DNA of 64,000 bases from Bosea sp. Tri-49 (lineage in GTDB: Bacteria; Pseudomonadota; Alphaproteobacteria; Rhizobiales; Beijerinckiaceae), in contig NZ_CP017946.1 in NCBI RefSeq assembly GCF_003952665.1, forward strand, positions 4,462,501 through 4,526,500. The letters are read 5' to 3'. Position numbers and translations under genes: made by a program. Below, in pieces: positions 9,597 through 18,906 of the stretch; within the stretch, counting starts at the first letter, position 1; every line of letters begins with the position of its first letter. The notes beneath the pieces were generated by a model, which ran no database searches, was not told where the DNA came from, and saw nothing but the letters and a program-made list of their open reading frames with translations.

Positions 9597-10283
9597 ATGT
9601 CGGCCACCCACCATATCCTGCTCGTCGACGACGACCAGACCTTGCGCGATGCGCTCGCCGAGCAGCTTGCTCTCTATGACGAATTCAAGGTGTCGTCGTC
9701 GCCGACCGCGACAGCGAGCCTGAAGGCCGTGCAGGCCGAGCGCATCGACCTCGTCGTCATGGATGTTGGCTTGCCCGACATGGACGGCCGTGAGGCCGTG
9801 AAGCTGATGCGCAAGAACGGCTTCAAGGGGCCGGTGGTGATGCTGACCGGGCAGGGCTCGGACGCCGACACCGTGCTTGGACTCGAGGCCGGTGCCAACG
9901 ACTATGTGGTGAAGCCGTTCAAGTTCGCGGTGCTGTTGGCGCGCATTCGCGCGCATCTGCGGCAGTACGAGGCGAGCGAGGACGCGATCTTCCAGGTCGG
10001 GCCCTACACATTCCACCCCGGCTCGAAGCTCCTAGTCAGCGCCAAGGGCTCGAAGACCAAGCTCACCGAGAAGGAGACGGCGATCCTGCGCTTCCTCTAC
10101 CGTGCCGGTCGCAAGCCGATTGCGCGCGAGACGCTGCTGCAGGAGGTCTGGGGCTATAATTCCCAGGTCACGACGCACACGCTCGAGACCCATATCTATC
10201 GCCTGCGCCAGAAGATCGAGCCGGACCCCGCCAATGCACGGCTGCTCGTTACCGATGCCGGCGGCTACCGGCTGAATCCGTAG
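9597..10283 (+). CDS. OmpR-type response regulator
   Basis: The 228-residue product has an N-terminal receiver domain with the acidic pocket VDDD (residues 10-13), phosphoacceptor Asp56 in VVMDVGLPDMDG, the conserved threonine in VMLTGQ and Lys106 in DYVVKPF. A winged-helix DNA-binding domain follows (TEKETAILRFLYR, THTLETHIYRLRQKIE). The ATG at 9597 begins the receiver domain; longer in-frame extension upstream is not family-like. No sensor kinase is adjacent, so it is an orphan. Five bases separate it from the cyclic-nucleotide-domain gene, which is probably co-transcribed. The target genes cannot be told from sequence. Confidence 0.93.
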   Translation: MSATHHILLVDDDQTLRDALAEQLALYDEFKVSSSPTATASLKAVQAERIDLVVMDVGLPDMDGREAVKLMRKNGFKGPVVMLTGQGSDADTVLGLEAGANDYVVKPFKFAVLLARIRAHLRQYEASEDAIFQVGPYTFHPGSKLLVSAKGSKTKLTEKETAILRFLYRAGRKPIARETLLQEVWGYNSQVTTHTLETHIYRLRQKIEPDPANARLLVTDAGGYRLNP

Positions 10284-10288
10284 TCTGA

Positions 10289-10753
10289 ATGTCGCTCAAC
10301 GACGACATCACCTTGCTGGCCCGTCAGCCGCTGCTGGGCCTGATGGATCGCGATGCGCTGCGTCTCGTCGCCTTCGCGGCCGAGACCCGGACCCTGCGCG
10401 CCGGCGATGTGCTGTTCCGGCGCGGCGAAGGCTCGGACGGAGCTTTCCTCATCGTATCCGGGACGGTGGCGCTGAAGCGTGAGGATGACGGCCGGCCGGC
10501 GGACGAGGTCGTGGGGCCAGGCGCACTGATCGGCGAGCTCGCGCTGTTCACGGCGCTGGAGCGGCCGGTGACGGCGATCGCGCGGGAACCGACCCAGGTG
10601 ATGCGGCTGGCGCGTAGCGTAATGCGCCGCGTCCTCGGCGAATCACCCGATTCGGCTCAGGCGATCGCCGCTGCGGTCGCTGAGCGACTGCATGATTTCA
10701 ACAGCGAGCTCGCCTCGGTCGGAGCGGCGCTCAGGGCTATCGACCTGCGCTGA
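10289..10753 (+). CDS. Cyclic-nucleotide-binding-domain protein (no DNA-binding domain)
   Basis: The 154-residue product is a single cNMP-binding beta-barrel of the Crp/Fnr type: LFRRGEGSDGAFLIVSGTVAL near residue 46, then GPGALIGELALF, the phosphate-binding-cassette position, and a C-terminal helix. Unlike Crp it ends without a helix-turn-helix, so it probably works as a ligand or protein-interaction module. It starts five bases after the response regulator stop and is likely in the same operon, suggesting a linked signalling role. The cassette arginine that binds cyclic phosphate is not obvious, so true nucleotide binding is uncertain. Confidence 0.85.
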   Translation: MSLNDDITLLARQPLLGLMDRDALRLVAFAAETRTLRAGDVLFRRGEGSDGAFLIVSGTVALKREDDGRPADEVVGPGALIGELALFTALERPVTAIAREPTQVMRLARSVMRRVLGESPDSAQAIAAAVAERLHDFNSELASVGAALRAIDLR

Positions 10754-10759
10754 CCGCGG

Positions 10760-11575
10760 TCAAAGCTCCAGCTGGACCGTCACCGGAACATGGTCCGAGG
10801 GGCGCTCCCAGCCGCGCGCCTCGCTCAGGAAGGAGAGGTCGCGCAGCGTCGGTTTCAGCCCGTCCGAAAGCCAGATATGGTCGAGACGGCGGCCGCGATT
10901 CGAGGCCTGCCAGTCGGCGGCGCGATAGCTCCACCAGCTGTAGAGCTTCTCTGGCTCAGGCCTGAGCGTGCGGGCGGCGTCGGTCCAGCCGAGCTCGCTG
11001 CGTAGCTTCTCCAGGGTCGAGGTCTCGATCGGGGTGTGGCTGACGACGTCGAGCAGCTGCTTATGGCTCCAGACATCGTGTTCGTAGGGTGCGATGTTGA
11101 GATCGCCGACCAGAATGCTCGGTCGACCCGCCGGGTTGCGGGCGATGCCCCAGGCGCCGATGGCATCGAGGAACTGCAGTTTGTGGGCGAATTTCGGATT
11201 GGCTTCGGGATCGGCGATATCACCGCCGGCCGGGATGTAGAAATTATGGATTGCGATGCCGGCTGCAGCCCCCGCGCCGGCGTCGAGCACGACGGTCATA
11301 TGGCGGGCGTCGTTGCGCTCGCACATCGCCATCGCCTCCTGCTCGGAGAAGGGCAGCTTCGAGACGATGGCGACGCCATTATAGCCCTTGTTGCCGATGA
11401 AGGCCTGATGGACGTAGCCGGCTTCGGTGAAGGCCTTGGCCGGAAACTGCTCGTCCGGCGTCTTGGTCTCCTGCAGGCAGAGGACATCGGGCTGGTGGGT
11501 TTTCAGGAAGTCAGTGACCATCCCGATGCGCAGGCGCACCGAATTGATGTTCCAGGTGGTGACGTCGAGCTTCAC
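10760..11575 (-). CDS. xthA: Exodeoxyribonuclease III
   Basis: XthA removes 3' blocking groups and cuts DNA at abasic sites in base-excision repair. The 271-residue product has the ExoIII hallmarks: TWNINSVRLR at residues 7-16, metal-binding Glu36 in LQETKTPD, GYNGVAIVSK, the GDLNIAP block with its catalytic aspartate and asparagine, GRRLDHIW and the final SDHVPV with His262. The start is GTG. It converges with the cyclic-nucleotide-domain gene six bases away, and the lolA-like and ftsK genes lie upstream on the same strand. Confidence 0.96.
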   Translation of the reverse strand: MKLDVTTWNINSVRLRIGMVTDFLKTHQPDVLCLQETKTPDEQFPAKAFTEAGYVHQAFIGNKGYNGVAIVSKLPFSEQEAMAMCERNDARHMTVVLDAGAGAAAGIAIHNFYIPAGGDIADPEANPKFAHKLQFLDAIGAWGIARNPAGRPSILVGDLNIAPYEHDVWSHKQLLDVVSHTPIETSTLEKLRSELGWTDAARTLRPEPEKLYSWWSYRAADWQASNRGRRLDHIWLSDGLKPTLRDLSFLSEARGWERPSDHVPVTVQLEL

Positions 11576-11698
11576 AGGGGAGTTCCGGCCGGGATGGGAG
11601 CCGGAACCTGGGTCGTCAGGCTGCGAAAAGCAAGCGCTGCTGTGCCGTGCTTGCCATCGCGAGAACTATAGCGCTCCGCTGCTCGCAACGGCGGCCGC

Positions 11699-12541
11699 TC
11701 AGAGCACGCGCTCATAGTTGATGACAAAATTCTTCTGATCGGGCCGCCGCTGGGTGTCGAGATTATAGACGGAGACCGAGGTCTCGTAGCCCTGCGGATC
11801 GATCACCACCCATTGCCGGAGCGCGTTGGCAGCAAGGTCGAAGTTCAGCGTGATCTTCGAGGTGCCGCCCAAGGTCGAGCGGTCCTCGAGCTTGAGCGAG
11901 AGAATGTCGCCCTTGGTGCTTACGCCAGTGACGATGGTGTCCTTCTCAAGGTTCATCTGCTCCTTGAGAAGGAACTTCAGCGGCGTCTGGCCGATCGAGT
12001 AGAGGTCCTGGGTGGCGAGCTTGCGGTCACGAATCGCCACCGAAGTCCCGTCGGCGATGACCTCCATCGTCACGGGCGGCCGGTACTCGAAGCGCATCTT
12101 GCCCGGACGCTGGATATAGAGCTTGCCTTCGAACCGGCGGCCGTCGGCGGCGAACTGGATGAAATCGCCCTGCAGCGTCGAGAAACCGTTGAAATAGGTG
12201 TTCAGCCGCTCGACGGCCTCGGCCTTCGACAGGGGAGTGCTAGGCCGCGACGGCTTGGCTGCCGGCGTCGCGCGCGGCTCGTTGTTCGCGGTGACGACCG
12301 GCTCCTGCGCGGGCGGCGGTGCCGATGCGGTCGAGGCGGGCTGTGCAGCGGCCTCGGTTCGCGGCAGGCCGAGACCCGCTGGCCGGACCGGCGGCAACGG
12401 AAATGCCCGCTGGGCGGCACGCGGCGCCGCTGGCTGCGCCGCGGGCTTGATATCGAGCGGCTGGGCGAAGACCGGGCCCGACGCCAGCGCGAGCGCCAGA
12501 GCGGCGGCTGCGAGGGCTGGCATGGGCGAGAGAGTGGTCAT
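11699..12541 (-). CDS. LolA-like outer-membrane lipoprotein carrier protein
   Basis: The preferred ATG at 12541 gives 280 residues with a signal peptide (hydrophobic AAAALALALASGPVFAQ), a proline/alanine-rich linker of about 100 residues, and a LolA-type domain: VERLNTYFNGFSTLQGDFIQ, GKLYIQRPGKMRFEY, ATQDLYSIGQTPL. LolA ferries lipoproteins across the periplasm from LolCDE to the outer membrane. The long Pro/Ala linker is unlike E. coli LolA but common in this order, as far as I recall. It lies between ftsK and xthA on the same strand. The exact substrate range is unproven, so no gene symbol is given. Confidence 0.85.
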   Translation of the reverse strand: MTTLSPMPALAAAALALALASGPVFAQPLDIKPAAQPAAPRAAQRAFPLPPVRPAGLGLPRTEAAAQPASTASAPPPAQEPVVTANNEPRATPAAKPSRPSTPLSKAEAVERLNTYFNGFSTLQGDFIQFAADGRRFEGKLYIQRPGKMRFEYRPPVTMEVIADGTSVAIRDRKLATQDLYSIGQTPLKFLLKEQMNLEKDTIVTGVSTKGDILSLKLEDRSTLGGTSKITLNFDLAANALRQWVVIDPQGYETSVSVYNLDTQRRPDQKNFVINYERVL

Positions 12542-12693
12542 GGAACTCGGATGTCCGGTTGGCCGCCTTCTGGCGGAATATCGTGCCGCCAAGGCTGGCC
12601 GGCAAGGGTTCAACGCTTCAGTCGGCGGAGAAGTTGCACCGGGGTGATGGCATTTTCAGGACCGGTTTCGCGCCACTTGGCCGCAGCCGCGCC

Positions 12694-15285
12694 TCAGTCC
12701 TCGTCTTCGCGTGCTCTTCCGGTTTCGACGAGGATCTCGCGTTTGCCGGCGTGGTTGGCGGGGCCGACGATGCCTTCGTTCTCCATCCGCTCCATGATCG
12801 AGGCGGCGCGGTTGTAGCCGATCTGCAGACGGCGCTGGATGTAGGAGGTCGAGGCCTTCTTGTCGCGTAAGACCACCGCAACCGCCTGCTCATAGGGGTC
12901 GTCGCTCTCGGCGCCCATCGCGCTCTTGTCGAAGACCGCGCCGTCCTCGTCCTCGGCTCCGGCAGCCTCCTCCTCGGCGGTGACCGCGTCGAGATAGTCC
13001 GGCCGCCCTTGCGTCTTCAGATGCGCGACGACCTTCTCGACCTCGGCGTCCGAGACGAACGGGCCGTGCACGCGGGTGATCCGGCCGCCGCCGGCCATGT
13101 AGAGCATGTCGCCCTGGCCGAGCAGCTGCTCGGCGCCCATCTCGCCCAGGATCGTGCGGCTGTCGATCTTGCTGGTCACCTGGAAGGAGATCCGCGTCGG
13201 GAAGTTCGCCTTGATCGTGCCGGTGATCACGTCGACCGAGGGCCGCTGGGTGGCGAGGACGACATGGATGCCGGCGGCTCTGGCCATCTGCGCCAGGCGC
13301 TGGATCGTGCCCTCGATCTCCTTGCCGGCGACCATCATCAGGTCGGCCATCTCGTCGACGATCACGACGATATAGGGCAGAGGCGACAGGTCCATCGCCT
13401 CCTCCTCGTAGATCGCCTCGCCCGAATGCTTGTCGAAGCCGGTCTGGACCGTGCGGGTGATGACCTCTCCTGCCGCGGCCGCCTCCGCCACTCGTAAATT
13501 AAACCCGTCGATGTTGCGCACACCGAGCTTCGACATCTTCTTGTAGCGCTCCTCCATCTCGCGCACCGCCCATTTCAGCGCGACGACCGCCTTCTTCGGG
13601 TCGGTGACGACGGGCGTGAGCAGATGCGGGATGCCGTCATAGACGGAAAGCTCGAGCATCTTGGGATCGACCATGATCAGCCGGCACTCCTCCGGCTTCA
13701 GCCGGTAGAGGATCGACAGGATCATGGTGTTGATCGCGACCGACTTGCCCGAGCCGGTGGTGCCCGCCACTAGAAGGTGGGGCATACGTGCCAAGTCCGC
13801 GATCACCGGCTCGCCGCCGATGGTCTTGCCGAGGCAGAGCGCGAGCTTGTGCTTGGTGCCTTCAAAGTCCTGGCTGGCGAGCAATTCGCGCAGGAAGACG
13901 GTCTCGCGCTTGGCGTTGGGCAGCTCGATGCCGATCGCGTTCTTGCCCTGCACCACCGCAACGCGCGCCGAGATCGCGCTCATCGACCGCGCTATGTCGT
14001 CCGCAAGTGAGATGACACGAGAGCTCTTCGTCCCCGGGGCGGGCTCAAGCTCGTAGAGCGTGACCACAGGGCCGGGGCGGACCTGGCTGATCTCGCCGCG
14101 CACGCCGAAATCCTCGAGCACGCCTTCCAGCAGGGTGGCGTTCTGCTCCAGCGCGTCGGTCGAGACGGTGTTGGCCGGCAGCTTCTTCGGCTCGGCGAGA
14201 TAGGTCAACGGAGGCAGTTCGAAGGTGTCGCGATCGAGCAAGGAGGGCTGCGCCTCGCGCGTCAACCGCTTTCCCGGCTTGGGCGCGCCGACCGGCGGCG
14301 TCACGCGCGGGGCGTTGAGGTCGCGCACGTCCTGCGCCTCGAATGGCTCGTCGTCGTCATAGGCCGCGGGAGCGTTCGGTTTCGGCCTGATGGCAGCGGC
14401 GCGAGCAAGTTCGGGCGCAACGACGGGCGACCGATAAGGCTCCGGCCCGCCGGTAAAATTCGGCTCGCGGCGGACCCTACCGGTCTGCACCGGTACGGGC
14501 ACCGAGCCGGCGCCTGCCGAGGCGGGCTGTGGCGGTCGCGGCAGGCGACGCATGATCGCGGCCTTCAGAGCCATGGCGCCATGGGCAAGCCAGCCGATCA
14601 GGATCACCGACAGGCCCGGCTCGTCATCGCGGCGGTCTTCCGAATCGGCCCAGGCCGGATCATCGTCGTTGTCGAGCTCGGGATCCGCGTCTGTGACGAG
14701 GCCGAAGCCAGCTGCTGCCGTGACCGAGAGGATGGCGATGCCGGCGAAGACGAAGGCGACGAGGCCGCCGAGCGCGGTGCCGGAGAGCCCGACGATGTTG
14801 CGGGTGCCATGCAGCAGCGCGTCGCCGATCACACCGCCCATGCCTGTCGGCAGCGGCCAGCGCGGGGTTGCCGGCAGGGCGCTCGCCACTGCGGCGGTCG
14901 AGACGATGCCGATGACCCAGAGCACGAGCTTGAGCGCGCTGCGATCAAAGAGATGGAAGCGGATCAGCCTGAGCGACCAGAGCAGCGGGGGCAGCAGCAG
15001 CGCGACCACGCCGAGGCCGAGCAACTGCATGGCGAGATCGGCGATCATCGCGCCCGGCCGGCCGAGCAGGTTGCGTACGGTGCCGCGGGTGGCGTTGTTG
15101 AGGCTAGGATCGTCCACCGACCAGGTGGCGAGGGCGACCGCGACGGCGACCATCAGCGCGAGCATCGCCATGCCACCGATCTCGGCGGCGCGGCGCGACA
15201 GGAACTCCCGCACCGGATCGGGCAGGCGGTCGATCAGCGATGAGGAGCGTCGGATCGTGCGCATCGGGCCGTGGTCTGCGGGCAT
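12694..15285 (-). CDS. ftsK: DNA translocase FtsK
   Basis: FtsK anchors at the division septum and pumps DNA to clear and resolve chromosomes. The 863-residue protein has four N-terminal membrane segments (about residues 35-200), an acidic/proline-rich linker, the alpha and beta motor domains with Walker [14 protein letters not shown] and Walker [12 protein letters not shown], and a C-terminal winged-helix gamma domain ([16 protein letters not shown]) that reads KOPS sequences. A second in-frame ATG seven codons in is also possible. A full CtrA-type box lies about 53 bases upstream of the start, which suggests cell-cycle control. It is followed on the same strand by the lolA-like gene. Confidence 0.97.
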   Translation of the reverse strand: MPADHGPMRTIRRSSSLIDRLPDPVREFLSRRAAEIGGMAMLALMVAVAVALATWSVDDPSLNNATRGTVRNLLGRPGAMIADLAMQLLGLGVVALLLPPLLWSLRLIRFHLFDRSALKLVLWVIGIVSTAAVASALPATPRWPLPTGMGGVIGDALLHGTRNIVGLSGTALGGLVAFVFAGIAILSVTAAAGFGLVTDADPELDNDDDPAWADSEDRRDDEPGLSVILIGWLAHGAMALKAAIMRRLPRPPQPASAGAGSVPVPVQTGRVRREPNFTGGPEPYRSPVVAPELARAAAIRPKPNAPAAYDDDEPFEAQDVRDLNAPRVTPPVGAPKPGKRLTREAQPSLLDRDTFELPPLTYLAEPKKLPANTVSTDALEQNATLLEGVLEDFGVRGEISQVRPGPVVTLYELEPAPGTKSSRVISLADDIARSMSAISARVAVVQGKNAIGIELPNAKRETVFLRELLASQDFEGTKHKLALCLGKTIGGEPVIADLARMPHLLVAGTTGSGKSVAINTMILSILYRLKPEECRLIMVDPKMLELSVYDGIPHLLTPVVTDPKKAVVALKWAVREMEERYKKMSKLGVRNIDGFNLRVAEAAAAGEVITRTVQTGFDKHSGEAIYEEEAMDLSPLPYIVVIVDEMADLMMVAGKEIEGTIQRLAQMARAAGIHVVLATQRPSVDVITGTIKANFPTRISFQVTSKIDSRTILGEMGAEQLLGQGDMLYMAGGGRITRVHGPFVSDAEVEKVVAHLKTQGRPDYLDAVTAEEEAAGAEDEDGAVFDKSAMGAESDDPYEQAVAVVLRDKKASTSYIQRRLQIGYNRAASIMERMENEGIVGPANHAGKREILVETGRAREDED

Positions 15286-15337
15286 GAGGAAGGCGGCAAA
15301 GACCGCCCCATCGAACCGGCAGGTTAGGAAGGTCCGG

Positions 15338-15352
15338 TTAAGGCGCGCTTAA
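15338..15352. promoter_or_regulatory. CtrA-type binding box upstream of ftsK
   Basis: The sequence TTAA-GGCGCGC-TTAA matches the TTAA-N7-TTAA consensus of the alphaproteobacterial cell-cycle regulator CtrA at all eight fixed bases. It sits 53 bases before the ftsK start and about 90 bases before the divergent small ABM gene. In a GC-rich genome such a match is rare by chance, and its place before a division gene is fitting. Binding itself is inferred. Confidence 0.6.
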
Positions 15353-15441
15353 CCTTGCACTGCCGCCGCGCGCTGTCGTGGGCCTCGGGAACGATGGCGC
15401 GAGCAAAGCATTCTTCGACAAGCGATAGCGAGGAGGGCGAG

Positions 15442-15783
15442 ATGGCCGAAGGCGACGACAGAATTGCGAGAATTGCCCGGATCTGGCGGGGCCGGACCGT
15501 ACCGGAAAAGGCCGATGCCTACGCGGATTATCTGCTCGAGGTCGGCATCAGGCCGCTGGCCAGGAAGGCGCTCGGTGCGCAGATGTTTCGCGAGGATCGC
15601 GAGACCGAGAGCGAGTTCGTGACGATCTCGTACTGGGAGAGCGTCGAGGCGATGTCGCGCTTCGCCGGACCCGATCCGCGCAAGATCCATCATCTCGAAC
15701 GTGATGCCGAGTTCCTGATCGAATTGCCGAAGGGAGTGCAAGTCCTCGAGATCGTGCTCGACCGCGCCGAGAGCCGCGATTGA
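15442..15783 (+). CDS. Small ABM-like (antibiotic biosynthesis monooxygenase fold) protein
   Basis: The ATG at 15442 has AGGAGG five bases before it, giving 113 residues; a longer in-frame reading lacks a ribosome site. The product looks like a dimeric alpha-beta barrel protein: IARIWRGRTVPEKADAYADYL at the start, then a central FVTISYWESVEAMSRFAGPD, typical of the ABM/EthD-like superfamily. Members include quinol monooxygenases, haem-degrading enzymes and proteins of unknown role, so no reaction is assigned. It is divergent from ftsK and converges on amtB, with a bidirectional terminator between them. Confidence 0.75.
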   Translation: MAEGDDRIARIARIWRGRTVPEKADAYADYLLEVGIRPLARKALGAQMFREDRETESEFVTISYWESVEAMSRFAGPDPRKIHHLERDAEFLIELPKGVQVLEIVLDRAESRD

Positions 15784-15798
15784 GAGGCGCAAACAAAA

Positions 15799-15822
15799 GC
15801 CCCGGCGATTTCCCGCCGGGGC
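15799..15822. terminator. Intrinsic terminator, mainly for amtB
   Basis: A perfect 9-bp G+C stem (15799-15807 with 15814-15822) encloses a six-base loop. On the minus strand it is followed by a T-rich run (complement of AAACAAAA at 15791-15798), so it suits amtB, which ends at 15850. It may also stop the converging ABM gene. Confidence 0.8.
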
Positions 15823-15824
15823 GA

Positions 15825-15840
15825 TGTTTCACGTGAGGCC
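15825..15840. promoter_or_regulatory. Degenerate parS-like half-palindrome
   Basis: TGTTTCACGTGA followed by GGCC keeps the first 12 bases of the canonical parS and loses the last four. It lies just after the amtB terminator, outside any gene, about 15 kb from the perfect site. ParB may bind weakly; this is inference. Confidence 0.35.
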
Positions 15841-15849
15841 AGTCAGCGC

Positions 15850-17328
15850 TCAGTCGTGATAGGCGCGCTCGCCATGTTCGGCGATGTCGAGACCTTCGCG
15901 CTCCTGGTCGGCCGGGACCCGCAGACCGATGATCACGTCGACGATCTTGTAGAGGATCGCCGAGCCGACGCCGCTGAACACCAGGGTGAACAGCACCGCC
16001 TTGAGCTGGGCCATGAAAGCTGTGCCGAACTCGTAGGTCGCGGCGACCAGCTCGCCCGGCTTGGTCGCATAGTCGGGGATGCCGGCGCCGCCGAGCGCCT
16101 GGTTGACCAGGATGCCGGTGCCGAGCGCGCCGATGATGCCGCCGATGCAGTGGATGCCGAAGACGTCGAGCGAGTCGTCGTAGCCGAGGGCATTCTTCAC
16201 CGTCGAGCAGAAGACGAAGCAGACTGCACCGGCAACGAGGCCGAGCACGATCGAGCCCATCGGGCCGGCGAAGCCTGCCGCCGGGGTGATCGCGACGAGG
16301 CCGGCGACGGCGCCCGAGACCATGCCGAGCATGGAGGGCTTGCCCTTGACCGCCCATTCGACGAACAGCCAGGCCACCGCCGCCGCCGCCGTGGCGACGA
16401 AGGTGTTGATCATGGCGAGCCCGGCGGTGCCGTTTGCTTCGAGGTTGGAGCCGGCGTTGAAGCCGAACCAGCCGACCCAGAGCAGGGCAGCGCCGATCAG
16501 CGTCATGGTCAGCGAATGCGGAGCCATCAGCTCACGGCCGAAGCCAATGCGCTTGCCGATCAGCACGCAACCGACGAGGCCCGCAATGCCGGCATTGATG
16601 TGCACGACGGTGCCGCCGGCGAAGTCGAGCGCACCCCATTTGAACAGCATGCCGGCATCGGCGTTGACCGCGTCGAGCGCTGCCTGGGCCGCCACCTTGC
16701 CGTCCGCACCGGCCTCGGCCAGCGCCTTGGCGGCATTGCCGACCGCGTCAGGCCCGCCCCAGTACCAGACCATGTGGGCCATCGGGAAATAGATGAAGGT
16801 GACCCAGAGCACGATGAAGAGCAGCAGCGCCGAGAACTTCATGCGCTCGGCGAAGGCGCCGACGATGAGGGCCGGGGTGATGCAGGCGAAGGTCATCTGG
16901 AAGGCGATGTAGACATATTCCGGGATGACGACGCCGTTGGAGAAGGTCGCGGCGGTCGAATTGCCGTCGACGCCGCGCAGGAAGGCCTTGGAGAAGCCGC
17001 CGACGAAGTCGTTGAGGCCGCCGCCATTGGTGAAGGCGAGCGAGTAGCCGAAGATGATCCACATCAGCGAAACGATGCAGACGATGGCGAAGACCTGGGT
17101 CAGCACCGAGAGCATGTTCTTGCTGCGGACGAGGCCGCCATAGAAGAGAGCGAGGCCGGGCACGGTCATGAGCAGGACGAGGATCGTCGAGCTCATCATG
17201 AAGGCGGTATCGCCCTTGTTGGGCACAGGGGCGGGCGGTGCAGCGGGAGCCTGCGCCATCGCGGCGCCGGCCATCGCGGCGAGCGCCAGCCCGACCAGCC
17301 CGGCCCGGTTAAGGGTCTTGATGTTCAT
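15850..17328 (-). CDS. amtB: Ammonium transporter AmtB
   Basis: AmtB conducts ammonium across the inner membrane. The ATG at 17328 has AGGAG eight bases upstream and gives 492 residues, with a cleavable signal peptide (AAMAGAAMAQ) and a short proline-rich stretch before eleven expected membrane segments. Family blocks include PGLALFYGGLVR, DFAGGTVVHINAG with a pore histidine, and DSLDVFGIHCIGG with the second pore histidine. It lies 28 bases downstream of glnK, the usual pairing in which the PII protein plugs the channel when nitrogen is plentiful. A strong terminator follows. Confidence 0.97.
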   Translation of the reverse strand: MNIKTLNRAGLVGLALAAMAGAAMAQAPAAPPAPVPNKGDTAFMMSSTILVLLMTVPGLALFYGGLVRSKNMLSVLTQVFAIVCIVSLMWIIFGYSLAFTNGGGLNDFVGGFSKAFLRGVDGNSTAATFSNGVVIPEYVYIAFQMTFACITPALIVGAFAERMKFSALLLFIVLWVTFIYFPMAHMVWYWGGPDAVGNAAKALAEAGADGKVAAQAALDAVNADAGMLFKWGALDFAGGTVVHINAGIAGLVGCVLIGKRIGFGRELMAPHSLTMTLIGAALLWVGWFGFNAGSNLEANGTAGLAMINTFVATAAAAVAWLFVEWAVKGKPSMLGMVSGAVAGLVAITPAAGFAGPMGSIVLGLVAGAVCFVFCSTVKNALGYDDSLDVFGIHCIGGIIGALGTGILVNQALGGAGIPDYATKPGELVAATYEFGTAFMAQLKAVLFTLVFSGVGSAILYKIVDVIIGLRVPADQEREGLDIAEHGERAYHD

Positions 17329-17356
17329 CGTGTAACTCCTGGACGGAAGGTCGGGA

Positions 17357-17875
<519 letters not shown>

Positions 17876-17926
17876 TCAGAATGGCTAATAATTAGGCAGA
17901 TGCCGTGAAAGCAGGCGGGCGCGTGC

Positions 17927-18793
17927 TCAGGCGCGGTCCGGGCGCGGCCGGATCAGGCCTTCCTGCGCGACCGAGGCGACGAGATGTCCCTCTCGATCGA
18001 AGATCAGCCCGCGCGAGAAGCCTCGCGCGCCCGAGGCCGAGGGGCTATCCTGGGCATAGAGCAGCCAGTCATCGGCCCGGAAGGGGCGGTGGAACCACAT
18101 TGCGTGATCGAGGCTGGCGCTCTGGACACGTCGGTCGAAGACGCTGGTGCCGTGAGCGATCAGGCTGGAATCGAGCAGCATCAGGTCCGAGGCATAGGCG
18201 AGCACGCTCTGGTGCAGCGCTGGTTCATCGGGCAGTCTCTGCGACGCCCTGACCCAGACATTGAATTTCGGCTCCCGCGGCCCATCCGCAGCATAGCGGC
18301 TCATCTCGACCGGGCGGATCTCGATCGGCCGCTCACGCCGGTAATAGGCGCGCACCGCCTCGGGCATATGCGGCAGTACATCGCGCTCCATGCCATCGCG
18401 GTCCGGCAAATCCTCCGGCATCGGCACGGCCGGCATCGGCATCTCGTGGTCGTAGCCGGGCTCAGCGATCTGGAAGGAAACCGACATCGCGAAGATCGCC
18501 GCGTCCTTTTGCAGTGCCAGCACGCGCCGCGTCGAGAACGAGCCGCCGTCGCGCAGCCGCTCGACCTCGTAAACGATCGGAATCGTCGGATCGCCCGGCA
18601 ACATGAAATAGGCATGCAGCGAATGGGGTTGGCGCTCCTCCACCGTCTTGCAGGCGGCATAAAGCGCCTGGCCGATCACCTGGCCGCCGAAGACGCGAGT
18701 CCAGCCATTGTCGGGGCTGCGACCCTGGAACCGATTGTGTCCAAGCGATTCGAGATCGAAGATCGGGAGCAGTGTGTTCGCGGCTGGGTTCAT
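17927..18793 (-). CDS. tesB: Acyl-CoA thioesterase II (TesB family)
   Basis: The 288-residue protein has a double hot-dog fold typical of TesB, which hydrolyses acyl-CoA to fatty acid and CoA. Visible blocks are RVFGGQVIGQALYAA, HSLHAYFMLPGD, ASDLMLLDSSL with the active-site aspartate, SLDHAMWFHRPF and SVAQEGLIR with the active-site glutamine. It is divergent from the ubiquinone hydroxylase gene with about 110 bases between the starts. TesB enzymes are broad, so a physiological substrate is not assigned. Its length matches E. coli TesB. Confidence 0.94.
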   Translation of the reverse strand: MNPAANTLLPIFDLESLGHNRFQGRSPDNGWTRVFGGQVIGQALYAACKTVEERQPHSLHAYFMLPGDPTIPIVYEVERLRDGGSFSTRRVLALQKDAAIFAMSVSFQIAEPGYDHEMPMPAVPMPEDLPDRDGMERDVLPHMPEAVRAYYRRERPIEIRPVEMSRYAADGPREPKFNVWVRASQRLPDEPALHQSVLAYASDLMLLDSSLIAHGTSVFDRRVQSASLDHAMWFHRPFRADDWLLYAQDSPSASGARGFSRGLIFDREGHLVASVAQEGLIRPRPDRA

Positions 18794-18906
18794 CGGCAGG
18801 AAACCGGCTTGGCGCGGGCTTGCGGCCCGGGCCGGCTATGGGCAAGACGGGAAGCATCAGCAACGAGCGATCCGGCGGCGTCAAGCGGCGCGATGCGAGG
18901 AAGGCG

